Below, in pieces: positions 1 through 10,392 of a DNA stretch of 64,000 bases. The stretch comes from Microbacterium lacticum (GTDB lineage: Bacteria > Actinomycetota > Actinomycetes > Actinomycetales > Microbacteriaceae): assembly GCF_006716815.1 (NCBI RefSeq), contig NZ_VFPS01000001.1, forward strand, positions 248,001-312,000. Reading direction: 5' to 3'. The number at the start of each line of letters is the position of its first letter. Position 1 is the stretch's first letter. Under the pieces are notes generated by a model. The model saw nothing but the letters and a program-made list of their open reading frames with translations. It had not been told where the DNA came from and ran no database searches. Both the position numbers and the translations under genes were made by a program.

Positions 1-118
1 TCTTCCCCGCCCCTGAGCGGCGCGCGAGCCGCTCGAGGAGACGCCCGGCGACAGCGGAAGCCAGTGTCTGCGCGTCGGGGCTGATCACGACACGTTTCTC
101 GGTCCACAGCTGCGCCAT
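1..118 (-). CDS. pgl: 6-phosphogluconolactonase, N-terminal fragment cut by the window edge
   Basis: The first 39 codons begin with MAQLWTEKRVV and continue with PDAQTLA, an amino terminus typical of actinobacterial 6-phosphogluconolactonase, which hydrolyses 6-phosphogluconolactone in the oxidative pentose phosphate pathway. An AGGAG-type ribosome site lies just upstream of the ATG. The gene follows opcA by 8 bp as the last visible member of the tkt-tal-pgi-zwf-opcA operon, and that position strongly supports the call. The rest lies beyond the window, so no catalytic residues can be checked. Confidence 0.8.
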   Translation of the reverse strand, partial: MAQLWTEKRVVISPDAQTLASAVAGRLLERLARRSGAGK

Positions 119-126
119 CGCGACTC

Positions 127-1068
127 CTACGACTCGGTGGTGGTCGGGGGCCCGAGGAGCTCCCAGCCCTCCGTGATCACTCGACCATACAGGACGTCCG
201 GATCCAGCCGACGCAACTCCTCGGCGAGGCACTCGCGCAGGGTGCGGCGCGGCAGCACGATGTCGTGCGACGGCTGTCCCGGCTGGGTGAGAGTTGCGTC
301 GATGTCGTTGCTGCGCTGCAGCAGGATGTCGCCACTGGGACGCGTGAGACGGACGAACTGGATGCCGTGCTCCCACTCGTCGGGGTCAGCCGAGCGCCAG
401 CTCACGGGCACGTCCAGCTTGAGCCGCAACCACGCGGCCATCAGTCCCGTGGAGGGGGAGCTGCCGGCGCCCACGACTTCGACGGCCGTGACCGGCTCGT
501 ACGGAGGCTGGTCCAGCACGGCGGCGAGCTGCTCACGCCAGCGCGTCAGACGAGTCCAGGCGAGATCGGTGTCGCCGGGTGCGTAGGTCGCACCCAGCTG
601 GCTGAGCCGGGTCTTCGCGAACGGCGGTGTCGACGCATCCGTGATGCGACGCTGCGCGACACGTCCCACTTCGGAGGTCGAGGGGGAGACCGGCGGGTGA
701 TCGGGCCACCACGCGACAACCGGAGCGTCAGGCAGCAGCAGGCCGGTGATGAGACCCTCCTGGCTCGCCGCGGCGGGACCATGTGCGCGCAGCACGATGA
801 CCTCGCTCGCGCCGGCGTCGCCGCCCACGCGAATCTGCGCGTCGAGCTTCGGCTCGCCCGTGGGATCGGCGATCAGCACGATGACGCGCATCGGGTGCTC
901 GCGGGAGGCGTCGTTGGCGGCCTCGATGGCTTCTTCCTGCAGGCCGTCGGCCGTCACGATGATGAGGGTCAGCACGCGGCCCAGCGCGACCGCACCGCCC
1001 TCTTCACGCACGCTCACGAGCGAGCGCGCGATCTTCGAGACGGTGGTATCGGGCAGATCGACGATCAT
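127..1068 (-). CDS. opcA: Glucose-6-phosphate dehydrogenase assembly protein OpcA
   Basis: The 313-residue protein starts MIVDLPDTTVSKI and matches the OpcA family, which in cyanobacteria and actinobacteria promotes assembly or activity of glucose-6-phosphate dehydrogenase. Length and the amino-terminal block (residues 1-70) fit the family. Its ATG overlaps the zwf stop by 4 bp (ATGA), so the two are translationally coupled, which fits a stoichiometric partner of Zwf. It is cytoplasmic and has no membrane segments. No catalytic motif is expected. Confidence 0.93.
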   Translation of the reverse strand: MIVDLPDTTVSKIARSLVSVREEGGAVALGRVLTLIIVTADGLQEEAIEAANDASREHPMRVIVLIADPTGEPKLDAQIRVGGDAGASEVIVLRAHGPAAASQEGLITGLLLPDAPVVAWWPDHPPVSPSTSEVGRVAQRRITDASTPPFAKTRLSQLGATYAPGDTDLAWTRLTRWREQLAAVLDQPPYEPVTAVEVVGAGSSPSTGLMAAWLRLKLDVPVSWRSADPDEWEHGIQFVRLTRPSGDILLQRSNDIDATLTQPGQPSHDIVLPRRTLRECLAEELRRLDPDVLYGRVITEGWELLGPPTTTES

Positions 1069-2615
1069 GGACGCCTCCAGACGCGGCCGTCGCGGGCCAG
1101 GAGCTCATTGGCGGAAGAGGGGCCCCATGAACCGGGGGCGTACTGCTCGAGCGGACCACCGACGGCGGCCCAGTACTCCTCGACGGGGTCGACGATCTTC
1201 CACGACAGTTCGACCTCTTCGTGACGGGGGAACAGCGGTGGGTCGCCGAGCAGGACATCCAGGATGAGGCGCTCGTACGCCTCGGGGCTGGACTCGGTGA
1301 AGGCGTGCCCGTAGCCGAAGTCCATCGTGACGTCGCGCACCTCATTCGCCGCGCCGGGAACCTTCGAACCGAACCGGATCGTGACGCCCTCGTCGGGCTG
1401 CACGCGGATCACGAGCGCGTTCTGGCCGAGCTCGAGCGTCTGATTGCGCTGGAACAGGTGCTGCGGCGCGCGCTTGAAGACGACCGCGACCTCGGTGACG
1501 CGGCGCCCGAGCCGCTTACCGGTGCGGAGGTAGAACGGGACGCCCGCCCAGCGGCGCGTGGCGATCTCGAGCTTGATGGCGGCGTAGGTCTCGGTCGTCG
1601 ACTCGGGGTTTATGCCGTCCTCGTCGAGGAACGCCGTGACCTCCTCGCCGCCCTGCCAGCCCCCGGCGTATTGTCCGCGGGCAGTCGCGGTGGACAGGTC
1701 CTCCGGCAGGCGGACCGCGGCGAGCACCTTCTCCTTCTCGGCGCGCAGGTGCGAGGCATCCATCGAGATGGGCTCCTCCATCGCGGTCAGAGCCAGCAGC
1801 TGCAGGAGGTGGTTCTGGATGACGTCGCGCGCGGCGCCGATGCCGTCGTAGTACCCGGCGCGGCCGCCGACGCCGATGTCCTCGGCCATCGTGATCTGCA
1901 CGTGGTCGACGTAGTTGGCGTTCCAGATCGGCTCGTACAGCTCGTTGGCGAAGCGCAGCGCGAGGATGTTCTGCACCGTCTCCTTGCCGAGGTAGTGGTC
2001 GATGCGGAAGATCGAGTCGGCCGGGAAGGCCACCTCGAGCGCGGCGTTCAGCTCTCGCGCGGACTGCAGGTCGGAGCCGAACGGCTTCTCGATGACGACA
2101 CGGCGCCAGGCATCCGGATTGTTCACCTTGTCGTCGACGAGACCGGAGTCCTTCAGCTGCTTCGTGACGATCGGGAAGTCACGCGGCGGGATCGACAGGT
2201 AGAACGCGTGGTTTCCCATCGTGCCGCGTTCGACGTCGAGCTTCTCGACCGTCTCCCGCAGGCGGCGGAACGCGTCGGCGTCGCCGAACTCGCCGGAGAC
2301 GAAGCGGATCCCCTGCAGCAGCTGCTTCCACGTCTCCTCGCGGAAGGGCGTACGCGCGTACTGACGCACGGAATCGTGTACGACCTCGGCGAAGTCCTGG
2401 TCCTCCCAGTCGCGCCGCGCGAACCCGACGAGCGCGAAGCCCGGGGGGAGCAGGCCGCGGTTGGCGAGGTCGTAGACGGCGGGCATGAGCTTCTTGCGTG
2501 ACAGGTCTCCTGTCACGCCGAAGATGACCAGCGCGCTCGGCCCCGCGATGCGGTTCAGGCGGCGGTCATCGGGGTCGCGCAGAGGGTTCACTCCGCGCGA
2601 GATCTCGACAGTCAT
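1065..2615 (-). CDS. zwf: Glucose-6-phosphate 1-dehydrogenase
   Basis: The 516-residue enzyme oxidises glucose 6-phosphate to 6-phosphogluconolactone with NADP+. The Rossmann motif GVTGDLSRKKL is at residues 33-43, EKPFG at 176-180, and the substrate-binding block RIDHYLGKE at 204-212 holds the catalytic histidine. Length is full for the family. An AGGAG site precedes the ATG, 13 bp after the pgi stop. The stop overlaps opcA, its assembly partner, so the oxidative branch is read as one unit with pgl. Confidence 0.97.
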   Translation of the reverse strand: MTVEISRGVNPLRDPDDRRLNRIAGPSALVIFGVTGDLSRKKLMPAVYDLANRGLLPPGFALVGFARRDWEDQDFAEVVHDSVRQYARTPFREETWKQLLQGIRFVSGEFGDADAFRRLRETVEKLDVERGTMGNHAFYLSIPPRDFPIVTKQLKDSGLVDDKVNNPDAWRRVVIEKPFGSDLQSARELNAALEVAFPADSIFRIDHYLGKETVQNILALRFANELYEPIWNANYVDHVQITMAEDIGVGGRAGYYDGIGAARDVIQNHLLQLLALTAMEEPISMDASHLRAEKEKVLAAVRLPEDLSTATARGQYAGGWQGGEEVTAFLDEDGINPESTTETYAAIKLEIATRRWAGVPFYLRTGKRLGRRVTEVAVVFKRAPQHLFQRNQTLELGQNALVIRVQPDEGVTIRFGSKVPGAANEVRDVTMDFGYGHAFTESSPEAYERLILDVLLGDPPLFPRHEEVELSWKIVDPVEEYWAAVGGPLEQYAPGSWGPSSANELLARDGRVWRRP

Positions 2616-2628
2616 CGGTGTGGAACTC

Positions 2629-4263
2629 CTACTGGGCTGCTTCGAACAGCGCGAGCACGTCGGCCTGCGGGTCGGAGAGGGTGAGGGTCACGACGGGGCG
2701 CCCGTGCGCGACGAGCACGGCGGCGTCACCGGCGGCCTGCGCGGTGATGAGCTGGCCGAACGTGAAGGGCCGGCCGGGGATCTCGAGGTCGACGTCACTC
2801 GGCCCGAGGATCTGCAGGAACACGCCCTCCGCGGGACCGCCCTTGTGGTACTGGCCGGTCGAGTGCAGGAAGCGCGGCCCCCAGCCGAAGGTCGTCGGGC
2901 GACGGCTGTCGGCGGCGACCAGTTCGCGCAGGCCCGCGAGCTGCGGCACGGCGACGCGGTCGACGTAGGCCTGGATCGAGACGTACCCGGTCGGCGAGAG
3001 GCGGGCCCACAAGGCATCCAGCACCGTTTCGAGGCTCGCTCCCTCGACGAGGGCGATGTCGGAGACGCGCACCTCGATGCCGCCCGCGCGGAACGCCGCG
3101 GCGCCCACCTCGGGGCGCGCGTCGAGGAGCCCGCGCGCCGCCTCCTTGGCGGATTCGACGTCGGGCTGGTCGAAGGGGTTGATGCCGAGGATCTGCCCGG
3201 CGATCGCCGTCGCGTACTCCCAGACGATGAACTGCGCGCCCAGCGATCCGCTGACGAGCACCTCACTCGGATGCTGCTCGATCAGCTGGAAGTGCACCGC
3301 GTCGTCGACGAGACGCACCAGCTGCATGTCGGTCGGTGTGAAGTCGGGGTCGGCCTCGGGGGAGAGCGGCTGCAGCACGACGGGCAGGATGCCTGTGCCG
3401 TTCTTGCCCGTCGACTCGGCGACGAGCTGCTCGATCCAGTCGGGGAGGCCCACGATGTGCGTGCCGTCGGTGATGAGACCGAGCTTGTCGCGGCGCGGCT
3501 CGCCGTCGGCGGTGCCGGCGATCGCGGCCGCGAGGATGAGCGCGGGGTTGCGCGCGTCGTCGATCGACACCTCGAGCAGGGTCGCGTCGGCCTCGTCGAG
3601 GATCTCCGAGACGTCGACGCCCGCGAGCCTGGCCGGCACGAGACCGAACGCGGTCAGGGCCGAGTAGCGGCCGCCGACGTTCGGGTCGGCGTTGAAGACG
3701 CGGTAGCCCGCCTCGCGCGCCGAGACGTCGAGCGGCGATCCCGGGTCGGTGACCACGACGATGTGCGCGGCGGGGTCGATGCCGAGGTCGGTCCACGCCG
3801 CCTCGAACGCGCGACGGGCCGAATCGGTCTCGATCGTCGAGCCGGACTTCGACGAGACGACGAGTACCGTCTCGGCCAGGCCGCCCTGCTCGGCGTCGCC
3901 GTCGATCGCGGCGAGCACCTGACCGGGGGCGGTGGAGTCGAGAATCACGAGCGGCAGGTTCGCGGTCGCCGTGATCACCTCGGGCGCGAGCGACGAGCCC
4001 CCCATGCCGGCGAGCACCACGCGGGTGATGCCACGCTCGCTCAGCTCCGCGCGGAGCGCCTCGATCTCGGGGACGAGCGGGCGCGAGACCGAGACGGCCT
4101 CGACCCAACCGAGCCGGCGTGCGGCCTCGGGAGCCGCCTCGGGCCCCCACAGGTCGGGGTCGCCGGCGGTGATGCCGCTCGCGATGAGCGAGTCGACGAG
4201 CCCCGGCAGCGTCTGGTCGACCACGTCCTTGACGTGGCCGGAGACATGGATCTCGAAGCTCAC
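2629..4263 (-). CDS. pgi: Glucose-6-phosphate isomerase
   Basis: I place the start at the GTG at 4263, which overlaps the tal stop by 4 bp (GTGA) and gives 544 residues beginning [10 protein letters not shown]. The open frame continues upstream but there it only shadows tal. [11 protein letters not shown] near residue 90, SKSGSTIET near 150 and ESTGKNG near 300 are the sugar-phosphate-binding and catalytic blocks of the actinobacterial type. The enzyme interconverts glucose 6-phosphate and fructose 6-phosphate and links the transaldolase/transketolase branch with zwf in the same operon. Confidence 0.95.
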   Translation of the reverse strand: MSFEIHVSGHVKDVVDQTLPGLVDSLIASGITAGDPDLWGPEAAPEAARRLGWVEAVSVSRPLVPEIEALRAELSERGITRVVLAGMGGSSLAPEVITATANLPLVILDSTAPGQVLAAIDGDAEQGGLAETVLVVSSKSGSTIETDSARRAFEAAWTDLGIDPAAHIVVVTDPGSPLDVSAREAGYRVFNADPNVGGRYSALTAFGLVPARLAGVDVSEILDEADATLLEVSIDDARNPALILAAAIAGTADGEPRRDKLGLITDGTHIVGLPDWIEQLVAESTGKNGTGILPVVLQPLSPEADPDFTPTDMQLVRLVDDAVHFQLIEQHPSEVLVSGSLGAQFIVWEYATAIAGQILGINPFDQPDVESAKEAARGLLDARPEVGAAAFRAGGIEVRVSDIALVEGASLETVLDALWARLSPTGYVSIQAYVDRVAVPQLAGLRELVAADSRRPTTFGWGPRFLHSTGQYHKGGPAEGVFLQILGPSDVDLEIPGRPFTFGQLITAQAAGDAAVLVAHGRPVVTLTLSDPQADVLALFEAAQ

Positions 4264-5396
4264 TGCGCGTTCTCCGCGGCGTTCTCCGGCGCGCTCTCCA
4301 GCGCCGTGGCGACGGTCTTCTGCAGGTCGTGCCACGAGGCCATGAACTTCTCGACGCCCTCGTCCTCGAGCACCTGGGTGACGTCGGCGATGTCGACGCC
4401 GAGGTGCGCGAGCTGGGCGAACACGAGGCGCGCGTCCTCGTAGTGATCGGTGATCGTGTCGCCGGTGATGACGCCGTGGTCGAACGTGGCCTCGAGGGTC
4501 TTCTCGGGCATCGTGTTGACGGTGCCGGGGGCGACGAGCTCGGTCACGTACAGCGTGTCGGGGAGGGCCGGGTCCTTGACGCCGGTGGATGCCCAGAGCG
4601 GCCGCTGCACGTTGCCGCCGGCGGCGACGAGCTCCTGTGCGCGCGGGGTGGCGAAGCGCTTCTCGAACAGCTGGTACGCGAGGCGGGCGTTCGCGAGCCC
4701 CGCCTTGCCCTTCAGCGCCTCGGCATCTTCGCTGCGGTAGAGCGACAGCCGCTTGTCGACCTCGGTGTCCACGCGCGAGACGAAGAACGAGGCGACGGAG
4801 TGGATGCCCGACAGGTCGTGCCCGTTCTTCTTCGCCTGCTCGAGACCGGCGAGGTACGCGTCGATGACCTCGCCGTAGCGCTCCAGCGAGAAGATCAGGG
4901 TGACGTTGACCGAGATGCCCTCGGCGAGCGTCGCGGTGATCGCCTGGAGTCCGGCCTTCGTCGCGGGGATCTTGATCAGCGCGTTCGGGCGGTCGACCTT
5001 CGCCCAGAGCTTCTTCGCCTCGGCGGAGGTGGCGTCGGTGTCGTGCGCCAGGTCGGGGGAGACCTCGATCGAGACGCGTCCGTCGAGGGTGCCGGTGGCG
5101 TCGTAGACGGGGCGGAAGATGTCCGCGGCATCCCGCACATCGGTCGTCGTCAGCTCGAAGATCGCGGTGTCGACGTCGGCGCCGGCGGACGCGAGGGCCG
5201 CGAGCGGCGCGTCGTACGAGTCGTCGTTCTGGTTGCCGATCGCCGCCTGGAAGATCGACGGGTTCGTGGTGACACCGGTGACATTCCGGGTCGAGATCAG
5301 CTCGGCGAGGTTGCCGGAGTCGATGCGCGAGCGCGACAGGTCGTCGAGCCAGATGCTGACGCCGGCGGCGGACAGATCTTCGGTGGGGGTGCTCAT
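4260..5396 (-). CDS. tal: Transaldolase
   Basis: The ATG at 5396 overlaps the tkt stop (ATGA) and opens a 378-residue protein starting [27 protein letters not shown] is the amino-terminal signature and KIPATKAG carries the Schiff-base lysine. The length matches the long actinobacterial transaldolases. It transfers a dihydroxyacetone unit between sugar phosphates in the non-oxidative pentose phosphate pathway, and sits between tkt and pgi in the operon. Confidence 0.96.
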   Translation of the reverse strand: MSTPTEDLSAAGVSIWLDDLSRSRIDSGNLAELISTRNVTGVTTNPSIFQAAIGNQNDDSYDAPLAALASAGADVDTAIFELTTTDVRDAADIFRPVYDATGTLDGRVSIEVSPDLAHDTDATSAEAKKLWAKVDRPNALIKIPATKAGLQAITATLAEGISVNVTLIFSLERYGEVIDAYLAGLEQAKKNGHDLSGIHSVASFFVSRVDTEVDKRLSLYRSEDAEALKGKAGLANARLAYQLFEKRFATPRAQELVAAGGNVQRPLWASTGVKDPALPDTLYVTELVAPGTVNTMPEKTLEATFDHGVITGDTITDHYEDARLVFAQLAHLGVDIADVTQVLEDEGVEKFMASWHDLQKTVATALESAPENAAENAQ

Positions 5397-7486
5397 GCGT
5401 TGTTCTCCTTGACGGTTGCGCGCGCCGCTTCGACGACCGCATCGGCGGTGATGCCGAACTTCTCGAACAGGGTCTTGTAGTCGGCGGAGGCGCCGAAGTG
5501 GTCGATGCCGACCGAGCGGCCGGTGTCGCCGACGATGCCGCGCCACAGCGGGGTGGAGCCGGCCTCGACCGACACGCGCGCCGTGACGGCGGCGGGGAGC
5601 ACGCTCTCGCGGTACGCCGCATCCTGCTCGGCGAACCACTCCAGCGAGGGCGCCGACACGACGCGCGCGGCGATGCCCTCGGCGGCGAGGGTCTCGCGCG
5701 CCTGCACGGCGAGTTGCACCTCGGAGCCGGTCGCGATGAGGATCACGTCGGGGGTGCCGTTCTCGGCATCCACCAGCACGTAGGCGCCCTTCGCGACGCC
5801 GTCGGTCGTCGCGAACCCGTCGATGCCGCGGGGGAACACCGGCACGTTCTGCCGTGTGAGGGCGATACCGACCGGGCCGCCAGAGGTACGGCGGACGATC
5901 TCGAGCCACGCGGCGGAGGTCTCGTTCGCGTCGGCGGGGCGCACCACGGTGAAGTTCGGGATGAGCCGCAGCGTCGACAGATGCTCGACCGGCTGGTGGG
6001 TCGGGCCGTCCTCGCCGAGCGCGACCGAGTCGTGCGTCCAGACGAAGATCGACGGGATGTCCATGAGCGCGGCGAGGCGAACCGGGGGGCGCATGTAGTC
6101 GCTGAAGATCAGGAACGTGCCGCCGAACGGACGGGTCGGTCCGTGCAGCTTGATGCCGTTGACGATCGCGCCCATCGCGTGCTCGCGGATGCCGAAGTGC
6201 AGCACGCGACCGTACGGGTCGCCCGACCACTCGCGGGTCGACCACTCGGCGGGGATGAAGCTCTTGGCATCCTTGATCGTCGTCAGGTTCGACTCGGCGA
6301 GGTCCGCCGACCCGCCCCACAGCTCCGGCAGCTGCGCGGCGAGGGCGTTGATGACCTGGCCCGACGCGGCGCGCGTGGAGACGTCCTTGCCCGCTGCGAA
6401 CGTGGGCGCTTCGAGGTCCGCGGGGAGCTCGCCGGCCTCGAGCCGGTCGAGGAGGGCCTTCCGCTCCGGGTTCGCCGCGGCCCACGCGTCGAAGTCCTTC
6501 TGCCAGGCGGCGCGCGCCTCGGTGGCGCGATCCTGCAGCTCGCGGGTGTGCGCGATCACGTCGTCGGCGACGACGAAGCTCTGCTCCGGATCGAAGCCGA
6601 GCACCTTCTTCGTCGCGGCCAGCTCGTCGGCGCCGAGCGCGGACCCGTGGATCTTGCCGGAGTTCTGCTTGCCGGGGCTCGGCCAGCCGATGATCGTCTT
6701 CAGGATGATCATCGACGGCTTCGACGTCTCGCCCTTCGCGGCCTCGATCGCCGCGTACAGCTCGGCCACGTCTTCGACGTACTCGCCGGTCTTCTTCCAG
6801 TCCACGGTCTGCACCTGCCAGCCGTACGCCTCGTAGCGCTTGGCGACGTCTTCGGTGAACGCGACGTTCGTGTCGTCTTCGATCGAGATCTGGTTCGAGT
6901 CGTAGATCGCGATGAGGTTGCCGAGCTTCTGGTGGCCGGCGAGGCTGGATGCCTCGGCGGTGACGCCCTCCTGCAGGTCGCCGTCACTGGCGATCACGTA
7001 GACGAAGTGGTCGAACGGGCTCGTGCCGGCAGCGGCCTCGGGGTCGAACAGCCCGCGCTCGTAGCGCGCCGCGTACGCGAAGCCGACGGCGGAGGAGAGG
7101 CCCTGACCCAGCGGGCCGGTCGTGATCTCGACGCCCTTCGTGTGGCCGTACTCGGGGTGCCCCGGAGTGAGCGAGCCCCACGTGCGGAGGGCCTGGAGGT
7201 CGCTGAGCTCGAGACCGAAGCCGCCGAGGTACAGCTGCACGTACTGGGTGAGCGACGAGTGCCCCGCCGAGAGGATGAACCGGTCACGGCCCAGCCAGTG
7301 GGTATCGGACGGGTCGTGACGCAGCACGCGCTGATACAGCAGGTACGCCGCCGGCGCCAGGCTCATCGCCGTGCCGGGGTGGCCGTTGCCGACCTTCTCC
7401 ACGGCATCGGCGGCCAGCACGCGGGCGGTGTCCACCGCGCGCCGATCGATGTCTTCCCAGTCCAGGACGGTGTTCAGCTCGGCCAC
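5393..7486 (-). CDS. tkt: Transketolase
   Basis: I chose the GTG at 7486 because an AGAAAGG ribosome site precedes it and the protein then begins [19 protein letters not shown], giving 697 residues, the usual length. Further upstream the frame is not family-like. NGHPGTAMS near residue 30, SDGDLQEG near 160 followed by IYDSNQI (thiamine diphosphate and Mg2+ binding), and the central pyrimidine domain starting with [10 protein letters not shown] support the call. It leads the operon, so the promoter should lie in 7487-7690. Confidence 0.96.
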   Translation of the reverse strand: MAELNTVLDWEDIDRRAVDTARVLAADAVEKVGNGHPGTAMSLAPAAYLLYQRVLRHDPSDTHWLGRDRFILSAGHSSLTQYVQLYLGGFGLELSDLQALRTWGSLTPGHPEYGHTKGVEITTGPLGQGLSSAVGFAYAARYERGLFDPEAAAGTSPFDHFVYVIASDGDLQEGVTAEASSLAGHQKLGNLIAIYDSNQISIEDDTNVAFTEDVAKRYEAYGWQVQTVDWKKTGEYVEDVAELYAAIEAAKGETSKPSMIILKTIIGWPSPGKQNSGKIHGSALGADELAATKKVLGFDPEQSFVVADDVIAHTRELQDRATEARAAWQKDFDAWAAANPERKALLDRLEAGELPADLEAPTFAAGKDVSTRAASGQVINALAAQLPELWGGSADLAESNLTTIKDAKSFIPAEWSTREWSGDPYGRVLHFGIREHAMGAIVNGIKLHGPTRPFGGTFLIFSDYMRPPVRLAALMDIPSIFVWTHDSVALGEDGPTHQPVEHLSTLRLIPNFTVVRPADANETSAAWLEIVRRTSGGPVGIALTRQNVPVFPRGIDGFATTDGVAKGAYVLVDAENGTPDVILIATGSEVQLAVQARETLAAEGIAARVVSAPSLEWFAEQDAAYRESVLPAAVTARVSVEAGSTPLWRGIVGDTGRSVGIDHFGASADYKTLFEKFGITADAVVEAARATVKENNA

Positions 7487-7734
7487 GCGGTCGCCTTTCT
7501 GCAAGAGCGCCCACGCCGGTCGGTTGCCTCGAAGAGAAGGGGGAGGGGATCGGCGAATCGGGCGCGCGTATGTGCCTCCAGCATATCGAAGCGGTATGCC
7601 GTCGGGGCGATGCATGACGCCTATCGGCAGCGTCTCGACGCGTGGGGGATGGTGGGCGGATGCCCCCGCCGGCCGTCGGCCGTCCGCGGCCATGACGTAG
7701 ACTGACGGGGAATTTCCAGACAGCGGCGGGGGAG

Positions 7735-8661
7735 ATGGACATCACGACGACCCAGAGCGGTGAACGCGCCACCACCGGGCGCGATCTGCGTCGCACCGTC
7801 GCCGCCTACGTCACCCTCACCAAGCCTCGCGTGCTCGAGCTGCTGCTGGTGACGACCGTGCCGGTGATGATCCTCGCGCAGGGCGGCATGCCCGACCTGT
7901 GGCTCGTGATCGCGACGACGATCGGTGGGGCGATGAGCGCCGGCTCCGCCGCCGCGTTCAACATGTACCTCGACCGTGACATCGACGCGCACATGCACCG
8001 CACCGAGAACCGCCCGCTCGTGACGGGTGAGATCTCCCCGCGCGCGGGTCTCGTGTTCGCCTGGGTGCTGGCCGTGGCGTCCACCGTCTGGCTGCTCGCG
8101 ACGACCAACTGGCTCGCGGCGACGCTCAGCGTGGTGGCGATCTTCTTCTACGTCGTGATTTACACGATGATCCTGAAGCGCCGCACCGAGCAGAACATCG
8201 TGTGGGGCGGCATCGCGGGATGCTTCCCCGTGCTGATCGGCTGGTCGGCCGTGACCGGGTCGCTCACCTGGACCCCGTTCATCCTGTTCCTGCTCGTGTT
8301 CCTCTGGACGCCGCCGCACTACTGGCCGCTGTCGATGAAGTACAAGGGCGATTACGCCGAGGCCGATGTGCCGATGCTCGGCGCGACGCGCGACGGCATC
8401 CAGGTCGGTCTGCAGGTCATCCTGTACGCGTGGGCGACGGTCGCCTGCTCGCTGCTGCTCATCCCGGTCGCGGGCATGGGACTCGTCTACACCGTGTCGG
8501 CGCTCGTGTTCGGCGGCTGGTTCGTCTACGAGTCGCACGTGCTCTACAACCGTGCCGTGCGCGGCGAGCAGATCAAGCCGATGCGCGTCTTCCACGCCTC
8601 GATCACGTACCTGACGCTGCTGTTCCTCGCGATCGCCGTCGACCCGCTGCTCCCGTTCTGA
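7735..8661 (+). CDS. ctaB: Protohaem IX farnesyltransferase (haem O synthase)
   Basis: The 308-residue polytopic membrane protein belongs to the UbiA prenyltransferase superfamily. [15 protein letters not shown] near residue 80 is the Asp-rich diphosphate/Mg2+ site, and LTKPRVLEL near residue 25 is the family's amino-terminal signature. It adds a farnesyl group to haem b on the way to haem a for cytochrome aa3 oxidase, and ctaA lies 1.7 kb downstream on the other strand. A GGGGGAG ribosome site precedes the ATG, and a TAGACT hexamer at 7698-7703 is a candidate -10. It is divergent from tkt, the usual actinobacterial arrangement. Confidence 0.96.
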   Translation: MDITTTQSGERATTGRDLRRTVAAYVTLTKPRVLELLLVTTVPVMILAQGGMPDLWLVIATTIGGAMSAGSAAAFNMYLDRDIDAHMHRTENRPLVTGEISPRAGLVFAWVLAVASTVWLLATTNWLAATLSVVAIFFYVVIYTMILKRRTEQNIVWGGIAGCFPVLIGWSAVTGSLTWTPFILFLLVFLWTPPHYWPLSMKYKGDYAEADVPMLGATRDGIQVGLQVILYAWATVACSLLLIPVAGMGLVYTVSALVFGGWFVYESHVLYNRAVRGEQIKPMRVFHASITYLTLLFLAIAVDPLLPF

Positions 8662-8688
8662 CCCGCTGGCGCGCTGCGCCTGCGTAGC

Positions 8689-8794
8689 TGCGGAGATCTC
8701 GCGAGCCGCGCGGCTCGCGCAATTGCGGAGATCTGCCGAATCGCGGATGCCTGGGCGCGAGGCATCCGCTGTTGTGCCGATGTCCGCGGTTGCG
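8689..8794. repeat. Palindromic intergenic repeat, family member 1
   Basis: Two direct copies of TGCGGAGATCT (8689-8699 and 8724-8734) flank the perfect hairpin CGCGAGCC-GCGC-GGCTCGCG (8700-8719). They are followed by GCGGATGCC (8743-8751) and its inverse GGCATCCGC (8761-8769), and then a degenerate inverse of the first block ending CGATGTCCGCGGTTGCG (8794). The order of blocks matches the repeat at 9782-9852, so I treat them as one family. It fills most of the gap between ctaB and the AbiEi/DUF559 gene. Confidence 0.7.
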
Positions 8795-8917
8795 CCGGCG
8801 GGGCGGGGCACGAGTGGAGGGGGCGTCGCCTCCTCCCCAGGGGCGAAGGTCGCGCGAGTTGTCCACATTCGCGTCGCTCCGGCGTTTTCAGGCGACCCCC
8901 CTCGCAACGATGACGGG

Positions 8918-9766
8918 ATGGACGTCGCCACACACCCCCGACTGCGCGCGCTGACCGAGGCCGTGCGGGCCCGCCAGGGCGTCGCGCGCACCGTGACGCT
9001 GATCCGCGCGGGCCATTCGCGCTCCCGCATCGCCGGCGCGCTCGATGCGGGGATGCTCGTGCGCGTGCGGCGCGGATGGGTCGCGCTCCCCGCCGCCGAC
9101 CCCGAACTGGTCGCCGCGGCGCGGGACGCCGTCGTGCTCACCTGCGTGACGGCGGCCCGGCGTCTCGGCCTGTGGGTGCTGGCAGAGGACCGGTGCCACG
9201 TCGCCGCCGATCCGCATCGCGGCGGACCGGCGCCGGAGGCGGTCACGGTCCACTGGGCGCGGCCGGTCGTCCCGCGTCACACCGATGCGTTGGTCGATCC
9301 GGTGGAGAACGTGCTCGTCGCCGTGGCATCCTGCCAGCCGCACGAGGCGGCACTCACGGTGTGGGATTCGGCCGTGCGCCAGGGCCTCGTGACGAAGGCC
9401 GAGCTGGCGCGGCTGCCGCTCGCTCCGGCGGGGCGCGCGGTGCTGGCGGCGGTGGAGGAGTTCACCGATTCCGGGATCGAGACGCTCTTCCGGGTGCGGC
9501 TGCGCTGGCTGCGCGTGCGGATCCTGCATCAGATCTGGCTCGCCGGGCACCGGGCCGACTTCCTCATCGGCGAGCGGCTCGTGGTGCAGGCGGACGGAGG
9601 GCATCACGTCGGGGCGCAGCGCGCGGAGGACCTCGCCCACGACGCGGAGCTGATGCTCCGCGGATACCACGTGCTGCGCTTCACGTACGCGCAGATCGTC
9701 GGCGACTGGCCCGCTGTGCAGAGCGCGATCATGCGCGCGCTCGCGCAGCGCCTGCACCTCGCGTAG
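8918..9766 (+). CDS. AbiEi-like winged-helix protein with C-terminal DUF559 (Vsr-like) domain
   Basis: The start at 8918 (MDVATHPRLRALTEAVRARQ) is preferred. An AACGAT hexamer ends 6 nt upstream, as in other leaderless genes here, and the upstream frame is unlike protein. Residues 1-60 look like the AbiEi winged helix (GALDAGMLVRVRRGWVAL). Residues 185-280 resemble DUF559, a PD-(D/E)XK nuclease relative of Vsr: E188, D214 in HRADF, then QADGGHH at 224-230. The usual EXD acidic residue is Q224, so catalysis is uncertain. The gene stands alone, without an AbiEii partner, and is flanked on both sides by palindromic repeats. A regulatory or nuclease role is inference. Confidence 0.75.
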   Translation: MDVATHPRLRALTEAVRARQGVARTVTLIRAGHSRSRIAGALDAGMLVRVRRGWVALPAADPELVAAARDAVVLTCVTAARRLGLWVLAEDRCHVAADPHRGGPAPEAVTVHWARPVVPRHTDALVDPVENVLVAVASCQPHEAALTVWDSAVRQGLVTKAELARLPLAPAGRAVLAAVEEFTDSGIETLFRVRLRWLRVRILHQIWLAGHRADFLIGERLVVQADGGHHVGAQRAEDLAHDAELMLRGYHVLRFTYAQIVGDWPAVQSAIMRALAQRLHLA

Positions 9767-9781
9767 GCCGGGCACACGCAG

Positions 9782-9852
9782 AACCGCGGAGATCGGCACT
9801 CCTGCGGATCGGTGCCGGCGAGGCATCCGCAGGTGTGCAGATCTCCGCGGTT
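9782..9852. repeat. Palindromic intergenic repeat, family member 2
   Basis: Inverted arms of 28 nt lie at 9782-9809 and 9825-9852, with 2 mismatches and a 15-nt loop. Each arm contains CCGCGGAGATC, then GCAC, then CCTGCGGAT. It sits between two convergent genes and could act as a bidirectional terminator, but there is no T-run. The shared CGGAGATC and GCGGAT blocks tie it to the repeats at 8689 and 42857. Confidence 0.85.
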
Positions 9853-9868
9853 GCGGAGGGGTCGGGCG

Positions 9869-10309
9869 TCAGGCGCGCGGTGCGTCCGTGTTCGGCGTGG
9901 CGTCGGTCTCGACGACCGGCTCGGAGGCCACGACGGGCTCGGATGCCACGACAGGCTCCGAAGAGACGACCGGCTCCGAGGCGGTGACGGGAGCGGCGAC
10001 CTCGACGACGTCCTCTTCCCACGGCTCGACGACGACAGCGTCCACGGCGGGTGCGACGGCCGAGTTGAGCGCGCCGAGCACGAGAGCGAGAGTGAGACCC
10101 ACGAGGCCGGCGCCGATGAGGATCGCGCCGAGGACGGCCCAGATCTGACCGGCGTAGACCTCGACGCCGGTCGCCGTCCCGTCGGTGAGTGTCGACGCCA
10201 TCGTGGTCAGCTTCGAGATGAGCAGGTAGGCGCCGCCGGCGATCGCGACGACGGAGCCGCCTACGAGCACCCAGAACGGGATGCTGCGGCTGAGGCGGGT
10301 GGTGGACAT
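9869..10309 (-). CDS. Small membrane protein with Glu-Pro-Val repeats, function unknown
   Basis: The 146-residue protein starts at an ATG preceded by AAGGAGTC. Two hydrophobic segments (about residues 11-31 and 52-78) are followed by an acidic tail containing WEEDVVEV and several copies of SEPVV or ASEPVV. The second segment, ending in a Val-rich acidic tail, suggests a membrane anchor with an extended cytoplasmic or surface tail. I recognise no family. It lies downstream of ctaA on the same strand but is separated by 83 bp, so co-transcription is possible and not shown. Confidence 0.7.
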   Translation of the reverse strand: MSTTRLSRSIPFWVLVGGSVVAIAGGAYLLISKLTTMASTLTDGTATGVEVYAGQIWAVLGAILIGAGLVGLTLALVLGALNSAVAPAVDAVVVEPWEEDVVEVAAPVTASEPVVSSEPVVASEPVVASEPVVETDATPNTDAPRA

Positions 10310-10392
10310 GCGGGACTCCTTCTGTCGTGCCGACGCACACGCGACGGCTCTTCGACTATCTGCGAACCGCCCGAGTGCGAGCGATGCACCAC

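Noticed and set aside
5498..7705. A 735-codon plus-strand frame opposite tkt
   Set aside because: Antisense shadow of transketolase with shadow-like composition and no ribosome site.
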